Positions 37,515 to 44,909 of a stretch of DNA of 64,000 nt are shown in pieces. Source of the DNA: Paraburkholderia adhaesiva (GTDB taxonomy: Bacteria; Pseudomonadota; Gammaproteobacteria; Burkholderiales; Burkholderiaceae). The notes below the pieces were generated by a model. That model saw only the letters and a program-made list of their open reading frames with translations, did not search any database and had not been told where the DNA came from. Position numbers and translations under genes: made by a program. Positions within the stretch are counted from its first letter, which is position 1, and each line of letters begins with the position of its first letter. The stretch lies in NCBI RefSeq assembly GCF_021390575.1, contig NZ_JAJEJQ010000001.1, positions 372,001 through 436,000 of the forward strand, written 5' to 3'.

Positions 37515-38333
37515 ATGATGACATCTCAAGACAACGCCCCAACGCAAGAGAATTACGCGCGCTATCCGAGTCTCGTCGATCGCGTCGTGCTGATCACGGG
37601 CGGCGCGACCGGCATCGGCGCGTCGTTCGTCGAGCACTTCGTCGCGCAGGGCGCGCGCGTGGGCTTTCTCGACATCGACACGAGCGCGGGCCTTGTGTTG
37701 ACCGATTCGCTGGCTGATTCGCCAGGCGGGCCTGGTCAGCCCCCGCGCCACAAGCCTATGTTCGTGACCTGCGATCTCACCGACATCGGCGCGCTGCGTG
37801 CTGCCGTCGCCGATGTAAAGGCCGCGCTCGGCCCGATCGAGGTGCTCGTAAACAACGCGGCGAACGACCGCCGGCACGGGCTTGCCGACATCACGCCCGA
37901 ATCGTTCGACGAAGGCATCGCAGTGAACGTGCGGCATCAGTTGTTCGCGGCGCAGGCGGTGATGGCGGACATGAAGGCTGCAGGAGCGGGGTCGATCATC
38001 AATCTCGGTTCGGTCAGCTGGATGATCAAGGACAGAAATCTTCAGGTGTACTTGATGAGCAAGTCGGCCGTGCAAGGTCTGACGCGCGGGCTCGCGAAGG
38101 AGCTCGGCGCGTATGGCATCCGCGTGAATACGCTCGTGCCGGGCTGGGTGATGACCGACAAGCAGCGCCGCCTGTGGCTCAACGACGAGGGCCGCGAGTC
38201 GATCAAGCGTAACCAGTGCATCGACGCGGAACTGCTTCCCGCCGATCTCGCGCGCATGGCACTTTTCCTCGCGGCGGACGACAGCCGCATGATTACTTCA
38301 AAGGACATCGTGGTGGACGGAGGCTGGGTATGA
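37515..38333 (+). CDS. SDR sugar 1-dehydrogenase (L-arabinose/D-galactose/D-xylose type)
   Basis: A 272-residue SDR close in pattern to Caulobacter xylose dehydrogenase XylB and to bacterial galactose/arabinose 1-dehydrogenases: YPSLVDRVVLITGGATGIG, VLVNNAANDRRHGLADIT, INLGSVSWM and the ending VDGGWV. Catalytic Tyr179 and Lys183 are in VYLMSKSAV. It probably oxidises the aldose C1 to a lactone with NAD(P). AAGGAGG precedes the ATG. Its stop overlaps the lactonase start (ATGA), matching the reaction order. Confidence 0.9.
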   Translation: MMTSQDNAPTQENYARYPSLVDRVVLITGGATGIGASFVEHFVAQGARVGFLDIDTSAGLVLTDSLADSPGGPGQPPRHKPMFVTCDLTDIGALRAAVADVKAALGPIEVLVNNAANDRRHGLADITPESFDEGIAVNVRHQLFAAQAVMADMKAAGAGSIINLGSVSWMIKDRNLQVYLMSKSAVQGLTRGLAKELGAYGIRVNTLVPGWVMTDKQRRLWLNDEGRESIKRNQCIDAELLPADLARMALFLAADDSRMITSKDIVVDGGWV

Positions 38334-39235
38334 ATACAAACGACAACACGACAGCCACGCTGCTGATCGATGCGAAGAACCAGCTCGGCGAGGGCGTAAC
38401 GTGGTGCGCGCGCACCGGCCGCCTCTACTGGACCGACATCGAAGGCGCGAGCCTGTCGCGCTACGACCCGCGCGACGGCTCTCATCGCACGTGGCCGATG
38501 CCGGAGCGCCTCGGCTGCTTCTCGCTTTGCGAGGATGAGAACACGCTGGTGCTGGGTCTTGCGAAGCGGCTTGCGTTCTTCGATCTCGCGACGGGCGAAA
38601 TCGAGCCGATCGTCGATGTCGAGCCCGGTGTGACGACACGCGTGAATGATGGACGCTGCGACCGGCAGGGTCGCTTCGTGTTCGGCACGATGGACGATAC
38701 CAGGCCGCGACAGCGAGTCGGCGGCTTCTACCGGCTCAATCACGATTTGACTCTGGAGCGTCTTCCGCTACCCGTGCCCGCCATTTCGAACAGCATCGCG
38801 TTCAGTCCGGACGGCACGACGATGTACTTCTGCGATACGCCGACGCGCGAGATCCGCGCCTGCGACTACGGCGCCGACGGAAATATTGCGAACGATCGTT
38901 TGTTTGTTCGATTCACAGACGCCACCGGCACGCCGGACGGTTCGACCGTCGACGCCGATGGCGGTCTCTGGAACGCGCACTGGGGTGGCGCGTGCGTGGT
39001 GCGCTACAGCGCAGACGGCGTCGAGACGATGCGGGTAAACATTCCCACGGCACAACCTAGCTGCGTTACGCTCGGCGGTGCGCATCTCGGCACGCTCTAC
39101 GTGACGAGCGCACGCGACGAACTCGACGCAGACGCGCTCTCGCGCGACACACACGCTGGAGGCGTGTTTACCGCGCCGGCAGGGCATGCCGGCCTTCCCG
39201 AGCCGCTCTTTCTGGGTGGTCGGCGGCGCGGCTGA
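38330..39235 (+). CDS. SMP-30/gluconolactonase family sugar lactonase
   Basis: A 301-residue six-bladed beta-propeller lactonase. Metal-binding residues of the family are seen in order: Glu in LGEGVTW, Asn in RVNDGRCD, Asn in AISNSIAFSPDG and Asp in GTPDGSTVDADGG. It should hydrolyse the aldonolactone made by the preceding dehydrogenase, most likely L-arabino-1,4-lactone or D-galactono-lactone. It is translationally coupled to that gene by a 4-bp overlap. Confidence 0.93.
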   Translation: MNTNDNTTATLLIDAKNQLGEGVTWCARTGRLYWTDIEGASLSRYDPRDGSHRTWPMPERLGCFSLCEDENTLVLGLAKRLAFFDLATGEIEPIVDVEPGVTTRVNDGRCDRQGRFVFGTMDDTRPRQRVGGFYRLNHDLTLERLPLPVPAISNSIAFSPDGTTMYFCDTPTREIRACDYGADGNIANDRLFVRFTDATGTPDGSTVDADGGLWNAHWGGACVVRYSADGVETMRVNIPTAQPSCVTLGGAHLGTLYVTSARDELDADALSRDTHAGGVFTAPAGHAGLPEPLFLGGRRRG

Positions 39236-39521
39236 GAACGGGCGGGGCGTCGTTCTGACGCCCGGCTCGCGCCGCGATTCGAGCGCAATCGACCCAGCGA
39301 GCTTCACAGGTAGAAGGATTGGCGTTGCAGTACGGCAACAGTTGCAGTCGGTCAGTCATCCGAAATCGGCATTGCCAGTACGAGTACCAGGCGAGTACGT
39401 AAGTAGCGCGAACACAAGAAGCGGTGGCCAGCACGTAGTCCGTGCGCACAGACAGGCCACCTGACTGTATGTGGGCCGCCTTTGACGGCGGCAACAATCC
39501 ATGCCTCTCGAGGAGCATCTT

Positions 39522-40655
39522 ATGAACGTCGCGAATTCCGCACAGCGTCAACCCGTTCGTCCGGCCGGCGCGCCGGCTGCCGCGCGCCGCGCGCGCCTCG
39601 AAGCCGCCACCCATCCGGTTCTGCCCGGGCCCAGCACGTCGGCTGTCGCCATCGGCGCGGCCGCGGCGGACGACGTTGCCTGCGTGACGCTCGCGAACGC
39701 ATATCTGAGGCTCGACGTCGCGCCCCAGCTGGGCGGCGGCATCACACGTTTCGACTGGCGCAGCGAAGGCGCGCTGGAGCCGGTGTTCCGCCGCTGCGAG
39801 CACGTAAGCGCATGCATGGACCCGAACGAACTCGCCTGCTATCCGCTCGTGCCGTATTCGAACCGCATCGCGGAGGGACGCTTCCATTTCGGCGGACGAG
39901 ATATCGAAGTGCCGTGCAACCGTGAGGGCGAGCCGCTGCCGATCCACGGCGACGGCTGGCTCGCGCCGTGGCAGGTCGAGGAGTCCGGACGTGAGCGTGT
40001 GCGGCTCGTGCTCGACCACAGCGACGGAGAACCGTACGCCTACCGTGCGGCGATCACCTACATGCTGGACGGCGCGACGCTCGTGATGGCACTCGAAGTC
40101 GAGAACACCGGGCGCGAACCGATGCCGTTCGGGCTCGGCGTGCATCCGTTTCTCGCGCGCGATTCGAGCACCGAACTCTCCGCCCCCGCGAGCGGCCTGT
40201 GGCTTTCGGGCGAGGACTGGCTGCCGGTGCGGCACGTGCCTGCCCCGCCCGCGTGGCAGTTCGGCGTGGCGTATCCGCTTCCCGACAAGCTCGTGAATCA
40301 CGCGTTCAGCGGCTGGAGCGGACGCGCGTCGGTGGCGTCGGAACGTCGGCGGCTGTCGCTGTCGATCTGCGCGGACACGGACTACTACGTGCTCTATACC
40401 CCGCCTGGGCAGGACTTCTTTTGTTTCGAGCCCGTCGATCATCCGATCAACGCTGTGAATCTCTCGGGCGGCGGCGGGGCGCATGGTATGACCGTGCTCG
40501 CGTGCGGCGAGCGGCTCACCCGACAGTTCAGTTTCTCGGTTGAGCGCCTCGACGTGCGCACGCCGGCCAAGCCGCGTCGCGCGGCCGCACCGCGTGGCCG
40601 GACCGGCACGTCGCGAGGCAGCAAGGCCGTGCGTTCGCGTCAGGAAGTGCGGTAA
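39522..40655 (+). CDS. Aldose 1-epimerase
   Basis: A 377-residue galactose mutarotase-like protein that interconverts sugar anomers. Conserved features are YSNRIAEGRFHFGG, IHGDGWLAPW with the catalytic His, and FGLGVHPFL. The likely catalytic Glu is in DFFCFEPVDHPINAVN. It differs from typical family members (about 300-350 residues) in a 45-residue N-terminal leader and a basic C-terminal tail (TPAKPRRAAAPRGRTGT). GAGGAG precedes ATG 39522. It is the last gene of the sugar cluster, 286 bp after the lactonase gene. Confidence 0.9.
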   Translation: MNVANSAQRQPVRPAGAPAAARRARLEAATHPVLPGPSTSAVAIGAAAADDVACVTLANAYLRLDVAPQLGGGITRFDWRSEGALEPVFRRCEHVSACMDPNELACYPLVPYSNRIAEGRFHFGGRDIEVPCNREGEPLPIHGDGWLAPWQVEESGRERVRLVLDHSDGEPYAYRAAITYMLDGATLVMALEVENTGREPMPFGLGVHPFLARDSSTELSAPASGLWLSGEDWLPVRHVPAPPAWQFGVAYPLPDKLVNHAFSGWSGRASVASERRRLSLSICADTDYYVLYTPPGQDFFCFEPVDHPINAVNLSGGGGAHGMTVLACGERLTRQFSFSVERLDVRTPAKPRRAAAPRGRTGTSRGSKAVRSRQEVR

Positions 40656-41022
40656 AGCCGCGCTCGAGTGCTGCACGCTCGCTGCTCGCGATGGAGGGCT
40701 CGCGGTCGCGCGGTGGGCGGCCGGATTGGACCCGATCGATATCGTAGTTGCGCAGCGCAGCCCGGACGGCTGTCCGGGCGCGGTGCTGCAGCACGACAGA
40801 GATGCTGGTTTTCTACGTGGGGCCGCTGTTCGGCCTGCCGTCTCAATCTCCGATGCCGCATCGGCGCTCACTGGACTGTCTCGTGAGGCTCGACCAGCTT
40901 GCCGCAGCGCCGCTGCAACGCACTCCGCAAAGTGCCCCGGGTCATCGCTCGCGAGGTGCCGGCCCAAGGCCGGGTAAAATACGCGCCGTTTCAAGTCAAC
41001 GGCTCGCCTCGAGATATCCATC
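40656..41022. other. Intergenic region upstream of pyrF
   Basis: No gene is supported in this 367-bp gap. A -10-like TAAAAT at 40975-40980, 43 bp before the pyrF ATG, is the best promoter candidate; no clear -35 was found. Confidence 0.45.
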
Positions 41023-41838
41023 ATGACCACGTTCACCCAAACCCTCGACGCCGCCTGGCAGCGCACCGGTTCGCTGCTATGCGTCGGCCTCGATCCCGAG
41101 CCCACGAAATTTCCGGCCGCGCTTGCGGGCCGTAGCGACGCGATCTTCGCGTTCTGCAAAGACATCGTCGATGCAACGGCGCCCTATGCGTGCTCGTTCA
41201 AGCCGCAGATCGCCTACTTCGCCGCGCATCGCGCGGAAGACCAGCTCGAAGCGCTGATCGCGCACATTCACGAAAAGCATCCCGGCCTGCCGGTGATCCT
41301 CGACGCGAAGCGCGGCGACATCGGCAGCACCGCCGAACAGTACGCGCGCGAAGCATTCGAGCGCTACCAGGCAGACGCCGTGACGGTGAACCCGTACATG
41401 GGCTTCGATTCGATCGAACCGTATCTCGCGCACGCGGGCAAGGGCGTGATCGTGCTGTGCCGCACCTCGAACCCCGGCGGTTCGGACCTGCAGTTCCTGA
41501 CGACCAACGGCAAGCCGCTTTACCAGTTCGTCGCGGGCCTCGCGGCCCAGAAGTGGAACGCGAGCGGCCAGCTTGGTCTCGTGGTCGGCGCGACGTTCCC
41601 GAAGGAGATCGAGGTGGTGCGCGCGATCGTCGGCGACATGCCGCTCCTGATTCCGGGCATCGGCGCGCAGGGCGGCGACGTTGAAGCGACCGTGCGTGCG
41701 GGCCGCACTGACGCGGGCACTGGCATGCTGATCAACTCGTCGCGTGCGATTCTCTACGCGAGCAAGGGCGACGACTACGCGCAAGCGGCTGCAACGGCCG
41801 CGAAGGACACGCGCGACCGGATCAACGCGTACCGGTAA
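41023..41838 (+). CDS. pyrF: Orotidine 5'-phosphate decarboxylase (type 2)
   Basis: A 271-residue enzyme for the last step of UMP synthesis. Substrate-binding and catalytic blocks are [40 protein letters not shown] (the Asp-Lys-x-x-Asp core) and [14 protein letters not shown]. The length and the GLDP start fit the longer bacterial type 2 subfamily. It is probably monocistronic, and a GC-rich dyad follows before the convergent cupin gene. Confidence 0.97.
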   Translation: MTTFTQTLDAAWQRTGSLLCVGLDPEPTKFPAALAGRSDAIFAFCKDIVDATAPYACSFKPQIAYFAAHRAEDQLEALIAHIHEKHPGLPVILDAKRGDIGSTAEQYAREAFERYQADAVTVNPYMGFDSIEPYLAHAGKGVIVLCRTSNPGGSDLQFLTTNGKPLYQFVAGLAAQKWNASGQLGLVVGATFPKEIEVVRAIVGDMPLLIPGIGAQGGDVEATVRAGRTDAGTGMLINSSRAILYASKGDDYAQAAATAAKDTRDRINAYR

Positions 41839-41845
41839 CCGCATC

Positions 41846-41880
41846 GGGCCGTGGCGCCGTTCTGGCGCCGGCCATGGCCC
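41846..41880. terminator. GC-rich dyad between convergent pyrF and cupin genes
   Basis: GGGCC..GGCGCC pairs with GGCGCC..GGCCC across GTTCT. No T-run follows on either strand, so termination is possible but not certain. Confidence 0.35.
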
Positions 41881-41882
41881 GT

Positions 41883-42419
41883 TCAGCCCTTTCTCGCTAC
41901 CGCCGCAGGTTTGCCGAGCAACTCGATGATCGCGCGATGCAGCGGATACTTCTGCGCGAGCGCTTCGGCGTCGGCGATCTCGAACTCGCTGAACTCGAAG
42001 CCCGGTGCAACGGTGCACCCCACCAGCGCATAAGTCGACGGATCGCAGCAGCGCGCTGCGAACCAGTGACCCGCGGGCACGACAGCCTGGAACACTGTGC
42101 CGGGATGGTCGAGCGCATGGCCGAGCTTGCGCGTGGAGAGGACGCCGCGCTCGTCGATCGAGTGGATCTCGAGCGGCGAGCCCGCGTAGAAGTGCCAGAG
42201 TTCGTCGGAGCGGATGCGGTGCCACGCCGAGAAGGCGCCTTCGGCAAGCAGAAAATAGATTGCGGTTGATGACGTGCGTGTGCCGTCGCTTGCCGGGGCG
42301 CCGTCGCGGCGCACGAGATCGTCCGCGCGATAGGTTTCGCTGTAATAGCCGCCCTCGGGATGCGGTTCCAGTCCGAAGCGGCGGATCAGTTCGTCGACTG
42401 CGGTGTTCGCGGTAGCCAT
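41883..42419 (-). CDS. Cupin-fold protein of the DUF985 family
   Basis: A 178-residue single-domain cupin. Family blocks are LEPHPEGGYYSETYR, STAIYFLLAEG, SAWHRIRSDELWHFYAGSPLEIH and CTVAPGFEFSEFE. His residues in the WHRI..DELWHF region would bind a metal. The biochemical role is unknown, although structurally related proteins include sugar epimerases. ATG 42419 has AGGAGA upstream, which directly abuts the locus B palindromic repeats, so the leader of this gene consists largely of that array. Confidence 0.9.
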   Translation of the reverse strand: MATANTAVDELIRRFGLEPHPEGGYYSETYRADDLVRRDGAPASDGTRTSSTAIYFLLAEGAFSAWHRIRSDELWHFYAGSPLEIHSIDERGVLSTRKLGHALDHPGTVFQAVVPAGHWFAARCCDPSTYALVGCTVAPGFEFSEFEIADAEALAQKYPLHRAIIELLGKPAAVARKG

Positions 42420-42438
42420 GGTGGCGGTCTCCTGTCGG

Positions 42439-42568
42439 CCGGATTTAGCGCTTCAGCGCTTAAGCCGGCCCCATCCAGAGCGGCCGACCCGGAGTTAGCG
42501 TTTTAGCACTTACGCCGGCTCCATGCTGAGCAGTCGACCCGGAGCTGACACTTCAGCACTCACTCCGG
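42439..42568 (-). repeat. Array of three 30-bp palindromic repeats with exact 50-bp period (locus B)
   Basis: The units begin at 42439, 42489 and 42539, each 30 bp and each flanked by CCGG...CCGG, with 20-bp linkers that resemble one another (reverse complement ending GCTCTGGATGGGG). They lie between the pncC stop and the cupin start, inside the cupin leader. Arms vary between units while pairing is largely kept, often through G-T pairs. On the minus strand the first unit ends 5 bp before the SD AGGAGA. Locus A (27621-27730) carries the same family in the same orientation toward its gene. Confidence 0.9.
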
Positions 42569-42605
42569 CCCCATGCGGAACAACCTCCCGGCACACCGTG
42601 CCGGC

Positions 42606-43106
42606 TCAGTGTTCCTGTTCGTCGAGCAAGGCGAGCAGCCCGCGCAGCGCGTGCACGGCGGCCTGCACGCGGATCTGTTCGCGGTCGCCCTTGAAGACCA
42701 GCGTCTCGACAGTCGTGTGCAGCCGGTTACTCCAGCCGAACGACACCATTCCGACCGGCTTTTCGGGCGACCCGCCGCCAGGCCCTGCCACGCCCGTAAT
42801 CGACAGCGAAACCTGCGCCCGGCTGTTGCGCAGTGCGCCTTCGGCCATCTCGCGGGCGACCGGTTCGCTGACCGCGCCAAATTTATCGATCATCTCGGGC
42901 GGCACGCCGATCATTTCGCTTTTCGCGAGATTCGAATAGGTGACAAAGCCGCGTTCGAACCAGCCGCTGCTGCCGGAGATATCGGTGATGGCGGTGGCGA
43001 CCATGCCGCCCGTGCAGGATTCGGCGGTGGCGAGCATCAGACGCCCGTCGCGCAGCTTGTTGCCGACGCGAATGGCGAGTTGGTGGACGACGGAATCGGT
43101 AGGCAT
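42606..43106 (-). CDS. pncC: CinA-type nicotinamide-nucleotide amidohydrolase
   Basis: A 166-residue stand-alone CinA C-terminal domain (NMN deamidase), which recycles NMN to nicotinic acid mononucleotide. Conserved features are LATAESCTGGMVATAITDISGSS with the catalytic Ser, FVTYSNLAKSEMIGV and SITGVAGPGGGSPEKPVG. The start is ATG 43106 (MPTDSVVHQLA); frame upstream of it is unrelated. It is the distal gene of the thiL-pgpA-pncC run and lies 45 bp from pgpA. Confidence 0.95.
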   Translation of the reverse strand: MPTDSVVHQLAIRVGNKLRDGRLMLATAESCTGGMVATAITDISGSSGWFERGFVTYSNLAKSEMIGVPPEMIDKFGAVSEPVAREMAEGALRNSRAQVSLSITGVAGPGGGSPEKPVGMVSFGWSNRLHTTVETLVFKGDREQIRVQAAVHALRGLLALLDEQEH

Positions 43107-43150
43107 GGCGGAAAGTCCGTTGGGCGTAGGTGCGCGGCGGGTTTCAGGAT

Positions 43151-43747
43151 TCAGACCGACATGCGCCAGAGCGCGATCACGAGCAGCGTGAAGAATGCGG
43201 CGACGAGGTCGTCGAGCATGATGCCGAAGCCGCCCTTGAAGCGGCGGTCGAGGTGGCGGATGGGCGGCGGTTTCACGATGTCGAAGAAACGGAACACGAT
43301 GAAAGCCCCGAGCTGCCCGGTGAAATTGACGGGTGTGACCATCAGCATGACGAGCCAGAATGCGACGATTTCGTCCCAGACGATCGCGGACGGGTCGTCG
43401 GCGCGCAGCTTTTTCGCCGTGAAGTCGGTGATCGCGATGCCGGCGAAGTAGCCCACGACGATCAGAAGCCCCCAGCCAGGCACGGTCAGATAGCGGCTCA
43501 GCACCTCGAACGACGCCCACGCGAACAACGTGCCGGCAGTGCCTGGCGCGATGCGCGACAGCCCCGAGCCAAAGCCGAGCGAGATGAGGTGGAACGGATG
43601 CGTCAGCATGAACTGGGCGTCAACGCGGCGCGGGCCCGCGGCGACGGACGCGCCCGGCGTTGATACACCCGGGGCACTCGACGTGGCCGCTGCAGCAGGG
43701 TGCCCGGGCAGGTCGTTGGCAGGCGTCGGCGTGGGGTCAGTCTGCAT
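43151..43747 (-). CDS. pgpA: Phosphatidylglycerophosphatase A
   Basis: A 198-residue inner-membrane enzyme that dephosphorylates phosphatidylglycerol phosphate. The core starts HPFHLISLGFGSGLSRIAPG and includes VWDEIVAFWLVM and the cytoplasmic RFFDIVKPPPI with acidic metal ligands, plus several membrane helices. The first 45 residues are Ala/Pro-rich and outside the conserved domain; Met47 could be an alternative start. It overlaps the thiL 3' end by 11 bp. Confidence 0.94.
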   Translation of the reverse strand: MQTDPTPTPANDLPGHPAAAATSSAPGVSTPGASVAAGPRRVDAQFMLTHPFHLISLGFGSGLSRIAPGTAGTLFAWASFEVLSRYLTVPGWGLLIVVGYFAGIAITDFTAKKLRADDPSAIVWDEIVAFWLVMLMVTPVNFTGQLGAFIVFRFFDIVKPPPIRHLDRRFKGGFGIMLDDLVAAFFTLLVIALWRMSV

Positions 43748-44735
43748 GGAAATGATCGAAGCCTTGCAACGTCAGGTTGAGCGGCGCGCCGGTTCCGTCA
43801 TGCCACGCGATGCCCGGCTTCGCGCGCGCCGGATCGGCCGGGTCGAGGGGAGTTATTGTACCGATGCGCGTCGCGCGTACGCCCGCGTGTTGTGCGGCCG
43901 CCTCGACGGCGTTGCGGGCGCCGGGCGTCGCGGTAAAGCACAGTTCGTAGTCGTCGCCACCCGCAAGCGAGCACTGACGCTGCACGGCCAACGGCAGGCG
44001 CGCGAGCGCCGCCGAGCGCGGTAGCGCATCGACGTCGACGCGCGCGCCCACGTTCGAGCGCTCGAGGATATGCAGCAGATCACCGGCGAGGCCGTCCGAC
44101 ACGTCGAGCGCCGCGCGCGCCACGCCGCGCAGCGCAAGGCCGAGCGCGATGCGCGGCTCGGGCCGCTCCAGCGCGCGGCGGAACACGGCGGCGTCGGCCG
44201 CATCGGTCTGCCACTCGCCACGTAACACGCCAAGTCCCGCACGTGCGTCGCCCGGTGTGCCGGACACCCAGATGTCGTCGCCGGGCTGCGCGGCATCGCG
44301 CCGGAGCGCGGTTTCCTGCGGCACCGACCCGAACACCGTCACACAGAGATTGAGCGGCCCCGCGGTCGTGTCGCCGCCGATCAGCTCGCAGCCGAAGCGG
44401 TCGGCGAGTTCGAAGAGGCCCGCGCTGAACGCCGCGAGCCAGTCCTCGCGCGGTTTCGGCAATGAAAACGCAAGCGTGAAGCCGAGCGGCGCGGCGCCCA
44501 TTGCCGCGAGGTCGGAGAGATTCACGGCGAGCGTCTTGTGGCCGAGCGCATTCGGATCGACGTCGGGCAAAAAGTGGCGGCCCTCGACGAGCATGTCCGT
44601 CGATATGGCCAGCATTTCACCGACAGGCGGCGCGATCAGCGCGCAGTCGTCGCCGATGCCGAGCGCGGCGCGGCGCGTGTTCGCGCGGGCGCGGCTGGCG
44701 AAAAAACGGTCGATCAGGGAAAACTCGGAAAGCAT
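43737..44735 (-). CDS. thiL: Thiamine-monophosphate kinase
   Basis: A 332-residue ATP-dependent enzyme that converts thiamine monophosphate to the active diphosphate. Signature blocks are FSLIDRFFA, GIGDDCALI with the Mg-binding Asp pair, STDMLVEGRHF, NLSDLAAMGA, GGDTTAGP and DVSDGLAGDL. ATG 44735 (MLSEFSLID) matches the family start; the open frame to 44801 adds unrelated residues. It is the first gene of a three-gene minus-strand operon and is divergent from maeB. Confidence 0.96.
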   Translation of the reverse strand: MLSEFSLIDRFFASRARANTRRAALGIGDDCALIAPPVGEMLAISTDMLVEGRHFLPDVDPNALGHKTLAVNLSDLAAMGAAPLGFTLAFSLPKPREDWLAAFSAGLFELADRFGCELIGGDTTAGPLNLCVTVFGSVPQETALRRDAAQPGDDIWVSGTPGDARAGLGVLRGEWQTDAADAAVFRRALERPEPRIALGLALRGVARAALDVSDGLAGDLLHILERSNVGARVDVDALPRSAALARLPLAVQRQCSLAGGDDYELCFTATPGARNAVEAAAQHAGVRATRIGTITPLDPADPARAKPGIAWHDGTGAPLNLTLQGFDHFHAD

Positions 44736-44869
44736 GTCGAAAGAACTATGGCAAAGGGCATACGGGCGTCGTGGAGCGCCTGCGCCAGCGTGGGATTTCA
44801 TCCATTTCTGTCACGGCATCCGTGCCCAAACCGTTAGGAATCGGGCAGAAGAATGGGGCTACAATGGTT

Positions 44870-44875
44870 TCGACT
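44870..44875 (+). promoter_or_regulatory. Candidate -10 element of maeB
   Basis: TACAAT lies 34 bp before the maeB ATG. The -35 region is poorly conserved. Confidence 0.35.
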
Positions 44876-44909
44876 TGCCATTCTAATCTGCCCTCGACAT
44901 TCGCCCGCC

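Noticed and set aside
42439..42568. CRISPR array (30-bp units, 20-bp spacers, regular 50-bp period)
   Set aside because: Only three units exist, the units are internally palindromic and divergent, and the linkers resemble each other instead of being unique. No cas gene is in the window.
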